Positions 44,399 to 54,090 of a DNA stretch of 64,000 bases are shown in pieces. Source of the DNA: UBA6522 sp965204155 (GTDB lineage Bacteria > Pseudomonadota > Gammaproteobacteria > Steroidobacterales > Rariloculaceae). Under the pieces are notes generated by a model that searched no databases, was not told the origin of the DNA, and worked only from the letters and a program-made list of their open reading frames with translations. Every line of letters begins with the position of its first letter. Position 1 is the stretch's first letter. Position numbers and translations under genes: made by a program. Location of the stretch: NCBI GenBank assembly GCA_965204155.1, contig OZ241971.1, positions 1,116,001-1,180,000 on the forward strand. Reading direction: 5' to 3'.

Positions 44399-45526
44399 AT
44401 GAAACGACTCGGCATCATCATCGCGCTGGCAGCCGTCGCCGTCGCTGCGGTCTGGTACCTGAACCGCCCGGAAACGATTGAAGTCACCCTGGTCACGGTG
44501 GAACGCGGCCCGGTTTCCGCGACAGTCAGTAACACCCGTGCAGGCACCGTGGACGCGTGCCGCCGTGCGGGACTGTCGCCGGCGTCGGGCGGTCAGATCG
44601 TCTCTCTTCCAGTGGCGGAAGGGGATTATGTCGAGCAGGACCAACTGCTGCTGGAGCTATGGAACGACGACTTGCGCGCGCAGCTTGAGCTGACCAGGCG
44701 GGAGTCAACCGCCGCCGAGTCGCGGGCTGCCGAAGCCTGCGTCACCGCAGACTTCGCCCAGCGGGAGGCCAACCGGCTCACCCGGCTGCTCGAGGACGGG
44801 CTCGCATCGGAGGACGATACGGACCGCGCGGTGGGCATGGCCGAGTCCACAGCGGCCGCCTGCCAGGCTGCCCGGGACAGTGCGCGGGTCGCCGCTGCCA
44901 ACATCGAAGTGACAGAAGCTGCCTTGAAGCGCACGCAGCTTTTCGCGCCGTTCGCCGGCACCATCGGTGAGATCAATGGCGAACTGGGGGAATTCGTGAC
45001 GCCCTCCCCCGTCGGGATTCCCACGCCGCCGACGGTGGACCTGATCGACTCCCGATGCCTCTTTATCAGCGCGCCCATCGATGAGGTGGATGCGCCCCAG
45101 GTCCGGCAGGATCTCCCGGCGCGCATCAGTCTGGACGCCTTCGGCGATCGCACTTTTTCCGGCCATGTGCGCCGCGTCGCTCCCTACGTTCTGGATGTGG
45201 AGAGGCAGGCTCGCACGGTGGAGATCGAGGCCGAGATCGACGATCCGGACAAGGGGGCCCTCCTCCCCGGCTACAGTGCGGACGTGGAGGTGATCCTCGC
45301 CAGCGAGGAGGATGTCCTGCGCATCCCCACATCGCTCATCGTCAATGACAGCCAGGTCTACGTCTACGACGATGGCCTCGGCCAGATCGAGCTGCGCGAG
45401 ATCGAAATCGGCATCTCCAATTGGGAGTTCACGGCGGTAACCGGGGGACTGCGGGCGGGCGACCGGGTGGTCAGCTCGATCGACCGGGACGGCGTCGAGG
45501 ACGGAGCCCGAGTCAATCCCGAGTAA
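44399..45526 (+). CDS. Periplasmic adaptor (membrane fusion protein), HlyD/MacA-like
   Basis: The 375-residue protein has one N-terminal anchor (IIIALAAVAVAAVWYL), a barrel-sandwich (lipoyl-like) domain with GGQIVSLPVAEGDYVEQDQLLLEL, a coiled-coil hairpin (about residues 95-180) and a beta-barrel region after TRTQLFAPFAGTIGEI-like sequence. It is an adaptor of MacA type. No ATPase or outer-membrane gene is adjacent; a MacB-type ABC exporter is 9 kb away at 54492-57583 and may be its partner. It overlaps the convergent gene 45513-46595 by 14 bp. Confidence 0.85.
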   Translation: MKRLGIIIALAAVAVAAVWYLNRPETIEVTLVTVERGPVSATVSNTRAGTVDACRRAGLSPASGGQIVSLPVAEGDYVEQDQLLLELWNDDLRAQLELTRRESTAAESRAAEACVTADFAQREANRLTRLLEDGLASEDDTDRAVGMAESTAAACQAARDSARVAAANIEVTEAALKRTQLFAPFAGTIGEINGELGEFVTPSPVGIPTPPTVDLIDSRCLFISAPIDEVDAPQVRQDLPARISLDAFGDRTFSGHVRRVAPYVLDVERQARTVEIEAEIDDPDKGALLPGYSADVEVILASEEDVLRIPTSLIVNDSQVYVYDDGLGQIELREIEIGISNWEFTAVTGGLRAGDRVVSSIDRDGVEDGARVNPE

Positions 45527-46595
45527 CGGCTTCGAGGCTCTGCGCTTCGCCGCATTCGTAGGGGCTGACAACGATTTCCGGCCGCCAGATCCAGAATCGT
45601 TCCACTTCGAACGGCTCCGTTGCCGTCCCCGGGTCCGTGATCGTCAGCCGGTAGTCGAGCCGGCTCCCATCCGTGCTCGGCGTGAATCTTTCAACCAGAT
45701 CAATCGCAGTGCTGAAGGGTGTACCCAGAAAATCAAGCACGTTGGCTTGAATGTTCGAGGTTGCAACGACAAGGGTGTTCCCTTCCCAGTAAGCGGTGGA
45801 ATAACCCAGCAGCGTGTGGGCTTCAGGTTTCGGGTCGGAAGCGGGGTCCGCATTCATGTGAATCAGGCGCTCATTGTCGTCTTCCTCGAAGCGCAGCAGG
45901 ATGTCGCCGCCCTGCCGCAGGAACTCCATTGGCAAGGGGTTGTACATGATGTAGGGCATGTTCCATGCGGTGCACTCCAGCAGGCTGCTGTCGCCGGCGT
46001 CCCACGCAGCGCGCCTTGCCTCGGCCTCCTCCGTCAGCGGGTAGTCGCCGTGAAACATTCTCACGCCGGAGTGCGGAATCTCCTCAAGGTCGGTGCTCCA
46101 GACTCGAAAGATGCCTTCGGCGTCCAGGCGAGCACTTTGCTCGATCTCCGCGTCATACACCGACTCGAGCAGTTCTCCCGCCTCGGGTCGTGTGAAATAG
46201 GGGCTGGACCGCGTGGTGAGCAGGACCTCTTTTCCGTTGGCCAGCAACAGGTTCCGGGCGAAAACCTCCGGCAATTCCCGCAACGATCTGTCCCCCCGGA
46301 CTCTGACTCTGTCCCCTGCATGGAGGAATTCGCGGTCGAGGCCCCGGGCCCGGAGGATTCCCAGTGCTCCCGTTTCGACACGCCATGACGTCACCTCGCC
46401 CGAAGGCGCCGTGACCTCCACCTGAAACTCCGTGTGCGGATTTCGCCAGAGCGTTGCGGTTACAACGCCCTCGATCTCGACGAACTCGCCGGGATTGAAG
46501 AAACCGGCAACGGAGTGATGCGCCCATGAGGGGCCGGGGGCGCAGACGAGCCACAGGGCCAGTCCGATGCCGGGGCGGATGCGGATTGTTCTCAT
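45513..46595 (-). CDS. Secreted DUF6152-type two-domain protein, copy D
   Basis: Function unknown. The 360-residue protein has a signal peptide ending PSWA before HHSVAGFF, then TLWRNPHTEF, DAEGIFRVWS, LECTAWNMPYIMYNP, AYWEGNTLVVATSNIQ and ECGEAQ close to the C-terminus, so the same layout as copies A-C but more divergent (ring of DUF6152, linker, C domain). It is convergent with the adaptor gene and divergent from the dehydrogenase-like gene at 46717. Confidence 0.82.
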   Translation of the reverse strand: MRTIRIRPGIGLALWLVCAPGPSWAHHSVAGFFNPGEFVEIEGVVTATLWRNPHTEFQVEVTAPSGEVTSWRVETGALGILRARGLDREFLHAGDRVRVRGDRSLRELPEVFARNLLLANGKEVLLTTRSSPYFTRPEAGELLESVYDAEIEQSARLDAEGIFRVWSTDLEEIPHSGVRMFHGDYPLTEEAEARRAAWDAGDSSLLECTAWNMPYIMYNPLPMEFLRQGGDILLRFEEDDNERLIHMNADPASDPKPEAHTLLGYSTAYWEGNTLVVATSNIQANVLDFLGTPFSTAIDLVERFTPSTDGSRLDYRLTITDPGTATEPFEVERFWIWRPEIVVSPYECGEAQSLEAVTRD

Positions 46596-46716
46596 GCGTC
46601 AACGGTAGCAGATTGGTATGTCCTCGGGATGAGGCACGCTTGAGTCGGGTAATATTCCACCGAAAGCCGCCTCGAAGCACTGCCACGCCATCGGACTGTA
46701 ATCCGGGAGGTCCGCC

Positions 46717-48228
46717 ATGAACAAATGGGCTCTGCCTGCTCTCGCCGCGTTGCTCGCGCTTGTGCCCGTACAGGCCGTGCTCGCGCAAATTACCGATCCA
46801 CTGCCGGCCCCGGTCGACAAGAAAGGCCTGACCGTTCAGATCCGCGATGTCGTGCGCCTGCCAAAGACACTGGGGCTGTTTCACCCCGACCAGGATGTGA
46901 ACCCGGCCGGCTGGGCGCGCGTCAGCTTCGTTCACGATGCGCCGGACGGGCGCCGCTTTGCCAACGACCAGCGCGGTTACCTCTACCTGTTGCATGAGGA
47001 CACGGGTCCTTCGATCTATGCGGACTTCGTCACCGCGTTTCCGAACACCGTCTACAACCGCCTCCAGAGCGGCTTCATCGGCTTCGGATTCCACCCGGAG
47101 TTTGCCCGCAACGGGCTGTTCTACACGGTTCACGGGGAGCGCGCGTTCGGTAACCCGGGAACGCCCGATTTCATTCCTCCGGGCTATACGGAGGCCGACG
47201 TCACGCACCACAACGTCATTACGGAGTGGCGCGCCAACGATCCCGCGGCGGACGTCTTCGAGGGGTCGCGGCGCAACCTGCTGCGGGTCGGCCAGGTCAC
47301 CACCAACCTTTCGCATCCGTTCGGATACGTCGGGTTCAACCCCACCTCGGAACCCGGCGATCCCGACTACGGGCTGCTCTATACCAGCGGCAGCGACCTG
47401 GGATTCAGCAACGGAGTGGGGCCGAATTCCGAGAATCCCGGCCAGACTCAGCGTCTCGACTCGGTCATCACGGCCATCCTTCGCATCGATCCCCGCAGCC
47501 CATCGGAAACCGGGGGCATTGAGGGGCTTGGCGACTACACGATACCGGAGAACAACCCATTCGTGGCCGATGGCGACCCCGAAACTCTCGGGGAAATTTA
47601 TGCCTATGGGTTCCGCAATGCCCACCGTCTTTCCTGGGACCTGACCGACGGAACGATGTTCGCGATGGATATCGGCATGAACCAGATCGAGGAAGTCAAC
47701 ATCGTTCACGCGGGCGGAAATTACGGCTGGATGGCGCGGGAGGGCTACTGGGAGAACGGCAAGTACCGTCCCGGCGGCGAGCTCAGTCAGCTTTTCGAGC
47801 TGCCGGCGGATGTCCTGGAGGGACGAACCGGGGACGAATACACTTATCCCGTCGCGATGTACGACCACAACGAGGGCCGGGCGATCAGCGGCGGCTTCGC
47901 CTATCACGGCCGTATCGAGGCGCTGCGCGGCAAATTCATCTTCGGCGACCTGGTGCGGGGACGGCTGTTCGCAACCGATCTTGCGGAGTTGAAGGCCGCC
48001 GACGACGGCATCCCCGCCACAGTGGCGCCGGTGGAGGAGGTACAACTCTTCTATCTGGACGCTGACGGCACCCGCATCTACGTCAACTTTCGCGAACTCA
48101 TCGAGCGCACCAACGGCGCGGAAACGGCCCGCGCGGACATGCACCTGAACCGCACTGCCGACGGCGAGATATTCGTCACCTCACGACAGGACGGCATGAT
48201 CCGGATGCTGGTGCCCGACGGGGAGTGA
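46717..48228 (+). CDS. Secreted PQQ-dependent sugar/sorbosone dehydrogenase-like protein
   Basis: The 503-residue protein has a signal peptide (ALPALAALLALVPVQAVLA) and a six-bladed propeller of the glucose/sorbosone dehydrogenase type: GFGFHPEFARNGLFYTVH, YGFRNAHRLSWD and VHAGGNYGWMAREG are typical blade motifs. In this family PQQ binds in the propeller, but residues that make it certain cannot be checked by eye. Probably periplasmic and donating electrons to a quinone or cytochrome. The cupin gene follows 76 bp later. Confidence 0.82.
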   Translation: MNKWALPALAALLALVPVQAVLAQITDPLPAPVDKKGLTVQIRDVVRLPKTLGLFHPDQDVNPAGWARVSFVHDAPDGRRFANDQRGYLYLLHEDTGPSIYADFVTAFPNTVYNRLQSGFIGFGFHPEFARNGLFYTVHGERAFGNPGTPDFIPPGYTEADVTHHNVITEWRANDPAADVFEGSRRNLLRVGQVTTNLSHPFGYVGFNPTSEPGDPDYGLLYTSGSDLGFSNGVGPNSENPGQTQRLDSVITAILRIDPRSPSETGGIEGLGDYTIPENNPFVADGDPETLGEIYAYGFRNAHRLSWDLTDGTMFAMDIGMNQIEEVNIVHAGGNYGWMAREGYWENGKYRPGGELSQLFELPADVLEGRTGDEYTYPVAMYDHNEGRAISGGFAYHGRIEALRGKFIFGDLVRGRLFATDLAELKAADDGIPATVAPVEEVQLFYLDADGTRIYVNFRELIERTNGAETARADMHLNRTADGEIFVTSRQDGMIRMLVPDGE

Positions 48229-48304
48229 GCGCCGTTCGATGAGCGGTATGGCAGCACATCCGCGGGTATCGCCGTCCCATCGATCAACGCAATTGGAGAT
48301 CAGC

Positions 48305-48811
48305 ATGAGAACTATTTCCATCGTTACCGTATTCTTCCTGCTCGTGGCGGTACCCGCCGCGGGACAGGAGGCGGAATCGGAGGTCAACACGACATCCGAT
48401 CCGACGAGAGCGTTTCTTCTTTCTGCGGCAGATGTCGCCGCGACCGCTGCCGAGCTCGATGCAAACATCGCCTACGCCAACACTACCGTACTGGAGCGCG
48501 CCGATCCGGCGACGTCAACGGGACTCGCCTACCGGCTCGCGGTCGACCGGCGAATCCCGCCGCAACGCGCGGCTCAACACGCCGCCGAAGCGGAGCTCTG
48601 GGCGATCGTGGAGGGCAGCGGCGCCATAACGACCGACGGTCGAATCGTCGACATCGTCGAAGACGGCGAGACGGTCGGAAGGCGCATCGAGGGAGGGACC
48701 GTTCACCAGGTCTCCCGGGGCGACTTCCTGGTTATCCCCGAGGGTGTGCCGCACCAGGTCACGGAGTTCGATCCTTCACTCCTCATCGTTACGTTCGAGT
48801 TTCCGCGCTAG
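48305..48811 (+). CDS. Secreted single-domain cupin protein
   Basis: The 168-residue protein has a signal peptide (IVTVFFLLVAVPAAGQ) and a cupin beta-barrel: HAAEAELWAIVEGSGAITTDG and later GDFLVIPEGVPHQV, with Glu/His positions in line with metal-binding cupin motifs. Role unknown. The ATG at 48305 has GGAG before it. The IS element begins directly after: the target site CTAG at 48808-48811 contains the stop codon TAG, so the reading frame is intact. Confidence 0.8.
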   Translation: MRTISIVTVFFLLVAVPAAGQEAESEVNTTSDPTRAFLLSAADVAATAAELDANIAYANTTVLERADPATSTGLAYRLAVDRRIPPQRAAQHAAEAELWAIVEGSGAITTDGRIVDIVEDGETVGRRIEGGTVHQVSRGDFLVIPEGVPHQVTEFDPSLLIVTFEFPR

Positions 48812-50431
48812 CCCGAATAATGCACCAATAAGGAGGCAAGGCTCCTATTATTCGATATAATTCAGTTGCTTAGGCTGATATCGAAGGAGACCTTGCCGTG
48901 ACACAATGTTACCAGAACGCGTTTGAGTTTCCACGTGTTTGTCGCCGTGTGGTGGAGGCACGTTTTGACGGTGGGGAGATCACCTCCGACGGTGGGTCGC
49001 TGCTGCTGCGTCAGGCCGACCGGTATTTGGGTTTGACCGAGGCGGTGGCCGGAGCGGTGTCGGATCGGCGCCGGCGCAGGAGCTGTATCCACGATGTGCA
49101 CGCGTTGGTGCGTCAACGCGTCTACGCCGTGGCGCTGGGGTATGAGGATCTGAACGATCACGATGAGCTTCGCCGGGAGGTGGGGTTACAGACGGCGGTG
49201 GAGCGGGATCGGCCCTTGGCCAGTGCCTCGACGTTGTGCCGGTTCGAGAACCGCGCCGAGGCGGCCACGGCGTGGCGGGTCCACGAGGTGCTGGTGGAGC
49301 GGTTCATCGACTCATTCAAGGCACCGCCGAAGCGACTGATCCTGGACTTTGATGCCACCGACGACCCGGTGCACGGGGATCAGGCGGGTCGGTTCTTCCA
49401 CGGCTTTTATCGTCGTTACTGTTTTTTGCCGCTGTACGTGTTCTGCGGGGATCAGTTGTTGGTCAGCTACCTTCGCCCGTCGAACATCGATGCGGCCAAG
49501 CACAGTTGGGCGATCCTGTCGTTGTTGGTCAAGCGGCTGCGTCAGGCGTGGCCGGGCGTGCACATTGTGTTCCGGGGCGACTCCGGCTTTTGCCGCTGGA
49601 AGTTGCTGCGCTGGTGCGATCGCCATGCGGTGGATTACATCGTGGGGTTGGCGAAGAACGAACGGTTGAACGCACTCACCGCCGAGCACCGCGAAGCCGC
49701 CGCGGCCGAGGTGGCCGAGACCGGGGAGAAGGTGCGCCGGTTCGTGGAGCTAACCTACGGGGCGCGCACCTGGGACCGGCCCCGCCGGGTGATTGGAAAG
49801 ATCGAACACACCCTGCGCGGCGCCAACCCGCGCTACATCGTCACCTCGCTCAAGGGCGATCCGAAGGCGTTGTACGAGCGGCTGTACTGCGCCCGAGGGG
49901 ACATGGAAAACCGGATCAAGGAAAACCAGCTGGAGCTGTTCGCCGACCGCACGTCCTGTCAGCAGTGGTGGCCGAACCAGTTCCGGCTGCTGTTGGCCTC
50001 ACTGGCCTACACGCTGATCGAGACCATCCGGCGCATCGGGCTCAAAGGCACCGCGCTGGCGAGAGCCTATGTCGGTACCATCCGCCTGAAGCTGTTCAAG
50101 ATCGGCGCGGTGATCCTGATCAATACCCGCCGCGTGCGGTTCCTGCTCAGCAGCTCCTGTCCGAACCAGGACCTGTACTTCCTGGTGGCCAGACGCCTGG
50201 CCGGCGGATAAGACTCACTCGTCCTGTTCCCGAAGGCGTGGACCGCACACGCCAGGCCCCGCTACCTCCGATCCCCTTCCAAACCGCCTCAACCCAACTC
50301 GCCACGCCTCGATCCGAACCGAAACAAGGCCATCGATCGCCTCCAGCGCGCCCTGAACCCCACTGAATCCGTCCAAACCCGAAAATCGCTCAGCCTTCAA
50401 GCTAAAATCGGCGACTCGTGCAATATCCGGG
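48812..50431 (+). mobile_element. IS1380-family insertion sequence, copy 1 (1620 bp)
   Basis: Complete element with imperfect ends: left CCCGAATAATGCACCA and right (complement) CCCGGATATTGCACGA. A transposase fills most of it. It is flanked by 4-bp CTAG direct repeats at 48808-48811 and 50432-50435, and the left repeat is the end of the cupin gene. Copy 2 starts right after the second CTAG. The two copies differ by about a dozen bases, mostly in the transposase first half. Confidence 0.93.
48898..50211 (+). CDS. IS1380-family DDE transposase, copy 1
   Basis: Full-length 437-residue transposase. The N-terminal block GGEITSDGGSLLLRQADRYLGL and LILDFDATDDPVHG are family features; the C-terminal region ends LYFLVARRLAGG. 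Starts at GTG with GAAGGAGACC in front. No frameshift or stop is seen, so the element may be active. Differs from copy 2 at five residues (61, 128, 141, 142, 146). Confidence 0.93.
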   Translation: MTQCYQNAFEFPRVCRRVVEARFDGGEITSDGGSLLLRQADRYLGLTEAVAGAVSDRRRRRSCIHDVHALVRQRVYAVALGYEDLNDHDELRREVGLQTAVERDRPLASASTLCRFENRAEAATAWRVHEVLVERFIDSFKAPPKRLILDFDATDDPVHGDQAGRFFHGFYRRYCFLPLYVFCGDQLLVSYLRPSNIDAAKHSWAILSLLVKRLRQAWPGVHIVFRGDSGFCRWKLLRWCDRHAVDYIVGLAKNERLNALTAEHREAAAAEVAETGEKVRRFVELTYGARTWDRPRRVIGKIEHTLRGANPRYIVTSLKGDPKALYERLYCARGDMENRIKENQLELFADRTSCQQWWPNQFRLLLASLAYTLIETIRRIGLKGTALARAYVGTIRLKLFKIGAVILINTRRVRFLLSSSCPNQDLYFLVARRLAGG

Positions 50432-50435
50432 CTAG

Positions 50436-52055
50436 CCCGAATAATGCACCAATAAGGAGGCAAGGCTCCTATTATTCGATATAATTCAGTTGCTTAGGCT
50501 GATATCGAAGGAGACCTTGCCGTGACACAATGTTACCAGAACGCGTTTGAGTTTCCACGTGTTTGTCGCCGTGTGGTGGAGGCACGTTTTGACGGTGGGG
50601 AGATCACCTCCGACGGTGGGTCGCTGCTGCTGCGTCAGGCCGACCGGTATTTGGGTTTGACCGAGGCGGTGGCCGGAGCGGTGTCGGATCGGCGCCGGCG
50701 CAAGAGCTGTATCCACGATGTGCACGCGTTGGTGCGCCAACGCGTCTACGCCGTGGCGCTGGGGTATGAGGATCTGAACGATCACGATGAGCTTCGCCGG
50801 GAGGTGGGGTTACAGACGGCGGTGGAGCGGGATCGGCCCTTGGCCAGTGCCTCGACGTTGTGCCGGTTCGAGAACCGGGCCGAGGCGGCCACGGCGTGGC
50901 GGATCCACGAGGTGCTGGTGGAGCGGTTCATCGACTCATTCGAGACACCGCCGAAGAAACTGATCCTGGACTTTGATGCCACCGACGATCCGGTGCACGG
51001 GGATCAGGCGGGTCGATTCTTCCACGGCTTTTATCGTCGTTACTGTTTTTTGCCGCTGTACGTGTTCTGCGGGGATCAGTTGTTGGTCAGCTATCTTCGC
51101 CCGTCGAACATCGATGCGGCCAAGCACAGTTGGGCGATCCTGTCGTTGTTGGTCAAGCGGCTGCGTCAGGCGTGGCCGGGCGTGCACATTGTGTTCCGGG
51201 GCGACTCCGGCTTTTGCCGCTGGAAGTTGCTGCGCTGGTGCGATCGCCATGCGGTGGATTACATCGTGGGGTTGGCGAAGAACGAACGGTTGAACGCACT
51301 CACCGCCGAGCACCGCGAAGCCGCCGCGGCCGAGGTGGCCGAGACCGGGGAGAAGGTGCGCCGGTTCGTGGAGCTAACCTACGGGGCGCGCACCTGGGAC
51401 CGGCCCCGCCGGGTGATTGGAAAGATCGAACACACCCTGCGCGGCGCCAACCCGCGCTACATCGTCACCTCGCTCAAGGGCGATCCGAAGGCGTTGTACG
51501 AGCGGCTGTACTGCGCCCGAGGGGACATGGAAAACCGGATCAAGGAAAACCAGCTGGAGCTGTTCGCCGACCGCACGTCCTGTCAGCAGTGGTGGCCGAA
51601 CCAGTTCCGGCTGCTGTTGGCCTCACTGGCCTACACGCTGATCGAGACCATCCGGCGCATCGGGCTCAAAGGCACCGCGCTGGCGAGAGCCTATGTCGGT
51701 ACCATCCGCCTGAAGCTGTTCAAGATCGGCGCGGTGATCCTGATCAATACCCGCCGCGTGCGGTTCCTGCTCAGCAGCTCCTGTCCGAACCAGGACCTGT
51801 ACTTCCTGGTGGCCAGACGCCTGGCCGGCGGATAAGACTCACTCGTCCTGTTCCCGAAGGCGTGGACCGAACACGCCAGGCCCCGCTACCTCCGATCCCC
51901 TTCCAAACCGCCTCAACCCAACTCGCCACGCCTCGATCCGAACCGAAACAAGGCCATCGATCGCCTCCAGCGCGCCCTGAACCCCACTGAATCCGTCCAA
52001 ACCCGAAAATCGCTCAGCCTTCAAGCTAAAATCGGCGACTCGTGCAATATCCGGG
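50436..52055 (+). mobile_element. IS1380-family insertion sequence, copy 2 (1620 bp)
   Basis: Same length, orientation and ends as copy 1; flanked by CTAG at 50432-50435 (shared with copy 1) and 52056-52059. This makes the series CTAG-IS-CTAG-IS-CTAG. The region right of it (from 52060) continues the host sequence toward the gene at 52187, about 130 bp away once both elements are removed. Confidence 0.93.
50522..51835 (+). CDS. IS1380-family DDE transposase, copy 2
   Basis: Full-length 437-residue transposase, 5 residue changes from copy 1 (K61, I128, E141, T142, K146) and identical from residue 147 to the end. GTG start with the same leader. Intact. Confidence 0.93.
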   Translation: MTQCYQNAFEFPRVCRRVVEARFDGGEITSDGGSLLLRQADRYLGLTEAVAGAVSDRRRRKSCIHDVHALVRQRVYAVALGYEDLNDHDELRREVGLQTAVERDRPLASASTLCRFENRAEAATAWRIHEVLVERFIDSFETPPKKLILDFDATDDPVHGDQAGRFFHGFYRRYCFLPLYVFCGDQLLVSYLRPSNIDAAKHSWAILSLLVKRLRQAWPGVHIVFRGDSGFCRWKLLRWCDRHAVDYIVGLAKNERLNALTAEHREAAAAEVAETGEKVRRFVELTYGARTWDRPRRVIGKIEHTLRGANPRYIVTSLKGDPKALYERLYCARGDMENRIKENQLELFADRTSCQQWWPNQFRLLLASLAYTLIETIRRIGLKGTALARAYVGTIRLKLFKIGAVILINTRRVRFLLSSSCPNQDLYFLVARRLAGG

Positions 52056-52162
52056 CTAGCGGTCGCGCCATTCTTGCCGGTACGGAATCGATCTCCTATG
52101 ATCGATTTCAAGCAGTTTCGGAATGCAACGGGGGACTGGTGCTGCATCAACCTTATAACGCC

Positions 52163-52181
52163 GTATCGGTCGGATAGAGCA
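52163..52181 (+). promoter_or_regulatory. Recurrent TATC-GGTCG-GATAGAGCA motif, copy 3
   Basis: Plus-strand GTATCGGTCGGATAGAGCA ending 5 bp before the GTG start of the gene at 52187, where it overlaps the ribosome-binding region. Same core as 17674-17692 and 32338-32356. Position next to the start would fit translational or transcriptional control. Confidence 0.4.
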
Positions 52182-52186
52182 TTAAA

Positions 52187-52987
52187 GTGAGACGTTGGTT
52201 CGCACGGTCGATGTTCACTCTGACGGCGATCTGCGTAATCTTGCCCATGACTGCACCGGGGCAAACCGAAACCACGTCCCCCTACACACCGCCGCGCACG
52301 CCGGACGGGCACCCGGACCTGCGGGGCGTCTGGCAGGTTCTCAACACCGCCGCGTGGGATCTTGAAGATCACACCGGGAGCCTCGGCATACCCGCCGGAC
52401 AGAGCGTGGTGGTGGGAGGGACCATCCCCTACCTGGAATCGGCGCTGGAAAAAAGACAGGAGAACTTCGAACAGCGCGCCACGCTCGATCCGGAAACCAG
52501 GTGCTATCTTCCGGGGGTGCCCCGCATCACCTACATGCCCTTCCCGTTTCAGATCATTCAACAGGCCGACAAGGTCACGATCGCTTACGAGTATCTGCGC
52601 ACTGTTCGCTACATCCACATGAACGGCAATCCGCATCCGCCCGGTCCGATCGACTGGTGGATGGGGGACTCCCGCGGCCATTGGGAGAGCGATACGCTCG
52701 TGGTCGATGTCATCCATTTCAACGACAGAACGTGGTTCGACCGGGCGGGAAATTTTCACAGCGACGCCCTGCACGTCGTCGAACGCTACACACCCACGGG
52801 CCCGGATCACCTGCTCTACGAAGCCACGATCGAGGATTCTCAGGTCTTTACGCGGCCCTGGACGATCCGCATGCCGCTATATCGGCGACAGGAGCCACAT
52901 GTCGAACTGCTGGAATACCAGTGCCACGCCTACCTGCTCGAAGAGGAATGGGACAATCCCGAATCCACCTTTTTCGATGCGCATTAG
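52187..52987 (+). CDS. Secreted C-domain-only paralogue of the DUF6152-type family (E)
   Basis: The 266-residue protein has a signal peptide (MFTLTAICVILPMTAPG), then PPRTPDGHPDLRGVWQVL and the C-terminal domain found fused in copies A-D: RCYLPGVPRITYMPFP, GHWESDTLVVDVIHFND, and a final YQCHAYLLEEEW. It lacks the DUF6152 domain, which is encoded separately at 54091-54492. Function unknown. GTG start. It begins a compact run of six genes to 57583. Confidence 0.8.
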   Translation: MRRWFARSMFTLTAICVILPMTAPGQTETTSPYTPPRTPDGHPDLRGVWQVLNTAAWDLEDHTGSLGIPAGQSVVVGGTIPYLESALEKRQENFEQRATLDPETRCYLPGVPRITYMPFPFQIIQQADKVTIAYEYLRTVRYIHMNGNPHPPGPIDWWMGDSRGHWESDTLVVDVIHFNDRTWFDRAGNFHSDALHVVERYTPTGPDHLLYEATIEDSQVFTRPWTIRMPLYRRQEPHVELLEYQCHAYLLEEEWDNPESTFFDAH

Positions 52988-53023
52988 GTTGGAAGAACAG
53001 CGGATTCCGGAGGGAGCCGTCGC

Positions 53024-54043
53024 ATGAACCAACGATCGGGACATCGAGTTCCCACACCCGTCGCGGGATCGCTGGTTGCCTTCGTGGCATCGGCAGCGGC
53101 ACTCAAGGTCCTGTTTCTGGCACCGGAACCCGCAGCAGGACAGGCCTTCTGGCGGGAGGATGCGCCGAAGATACCCATGGCCCCGACGTGGCTCGCCGAG
53201 AAGGCCCTGCTCCCGCCCTACGGCCCTCCGCGCACGCCCGAGGGCGTGCCTGATCTCCAGGGCGTCTGGGGCGCCCCCGGCGGCGATGGCCTCAGCTACC
53301 TGGAAGACCACGAATATGTGGACATAACGACGCCCGCCCAGGAAACGTTCGTCTCGGACCCACCGGACGGCAAGGTGCCCTACACTCCATGGGCGCTGTC
53401 CAAACGAAACGAAATTCTCGCCGGACTGGGGCGAGGCTGGCCCGGCGAGTCGGGCGAGCGCCTGTACAGCAGCCCGCAGTCGTATTGCCTTTACTTCATG
53501 CCGGAGTTCTCGTTCGAGGAGGTGGAGATCGTTCAGCAAGCGGGCGCCGTGATCATGCTCGGCGCGGTCGGCTTCCGCGTGATCCCCACCGACGGTCGTC
53601 CGCAGATGAATGACAGTGCGAAGTTCTGGTATGGAACCTCGCGCGGGCGCTGGGAGGGCGATACGTTGGTCGTGGAAGTGACCAATCTCAACGGCAAGGG
53701 GTGGTTTGACAGCACGGGGCACTTCTATTCCGGGAATACGCGCATGATCGAGCGCTGGAGGCTGGCGGATGCGGATACGATGGACTACGAAGTGACGATC
53801 GAGGACCCCACGATCTACGCCAGACCCTGGAAGATGAATTTCCCGAAAAGGCGGCCCGGCACGGGTCCGCAGGCGAGAGGCGCCCGCCTGCCCGGCGCGG
53901 TTTCCGCCGGTGCGGCCCCGATCGACGATCCCTATGCAAACGAGTACTGGGAAGTGGGCTGCTACGAGGGTAATGCGCCGAGCGCAGCGTCGCTCCGCGC
54001 ACTGGGCTTTCGATGGTTCAGGGGGGTCTTGCCTCCACCGTGA
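53024..54043 (+). CDS. Secreted C-domain-only paralogue of the DUF6152-type family (F)
   Basis: The 339-residue protein starts 36 bp after E. It has a signal anchor (LVAFVASAAALKVLFL), PPRTPEGVPDLQGVWGAP, GRWEGDTLVVEVTNLN and a C-terminal VGCYEGN. The Cys motif is changed: SSPQSYCLYFMPEF in place of CxPGVP. It is therefore a divergent paralogue of E. Function unknown. Next is the small DUF6152 gene. Confidence 0.8.
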   Translation: MNQRSGHRVPTPVAGSLVAFVASAAALKVLFLAPEPAAGQAFWREDAPKIPMAPTWLAEKALLPPYGPPRTPEGVPDLQGVWGAPGGDGLSYLEDHEYVDITTPAQETFVSDPPDGKVPYTPWALSKRNEILAGLGRGWPGESGERLYSSPQSYCLYFMPEFSFEEVEIVQQAGAVIMLGAVGFRVIPTDGRPQMNDSAKFWYGTSRGRWEGDTLVVEVTNLNGKGWFDSTGHFYSGNTRMIERWRLADADTMDYEVTIEDPTIYARPWKMNFPKRRPGTGPQARGARLPGAVSAGAAPIDDPYANEYWEVGCYEGNAPSAASLRALGFRWFRGVLPPP

Positions 54044-54090
54044 CGACCAGGTGCGCTCAGGGTTGCAGGATGATTCCGGGAGAGACTGAC

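Noticed and set aside
49506..51990. Two 286-residue frames inside the IS copies
   Set aside because: Alternative-frame shadows of the transposase with low-complexity Arg/Pro content.
48812..52055. Composite transposon carrying cargo between two IS copies
   Set aside because: Only the 4-bp CTAG lies between the copies, so there is no cargo.
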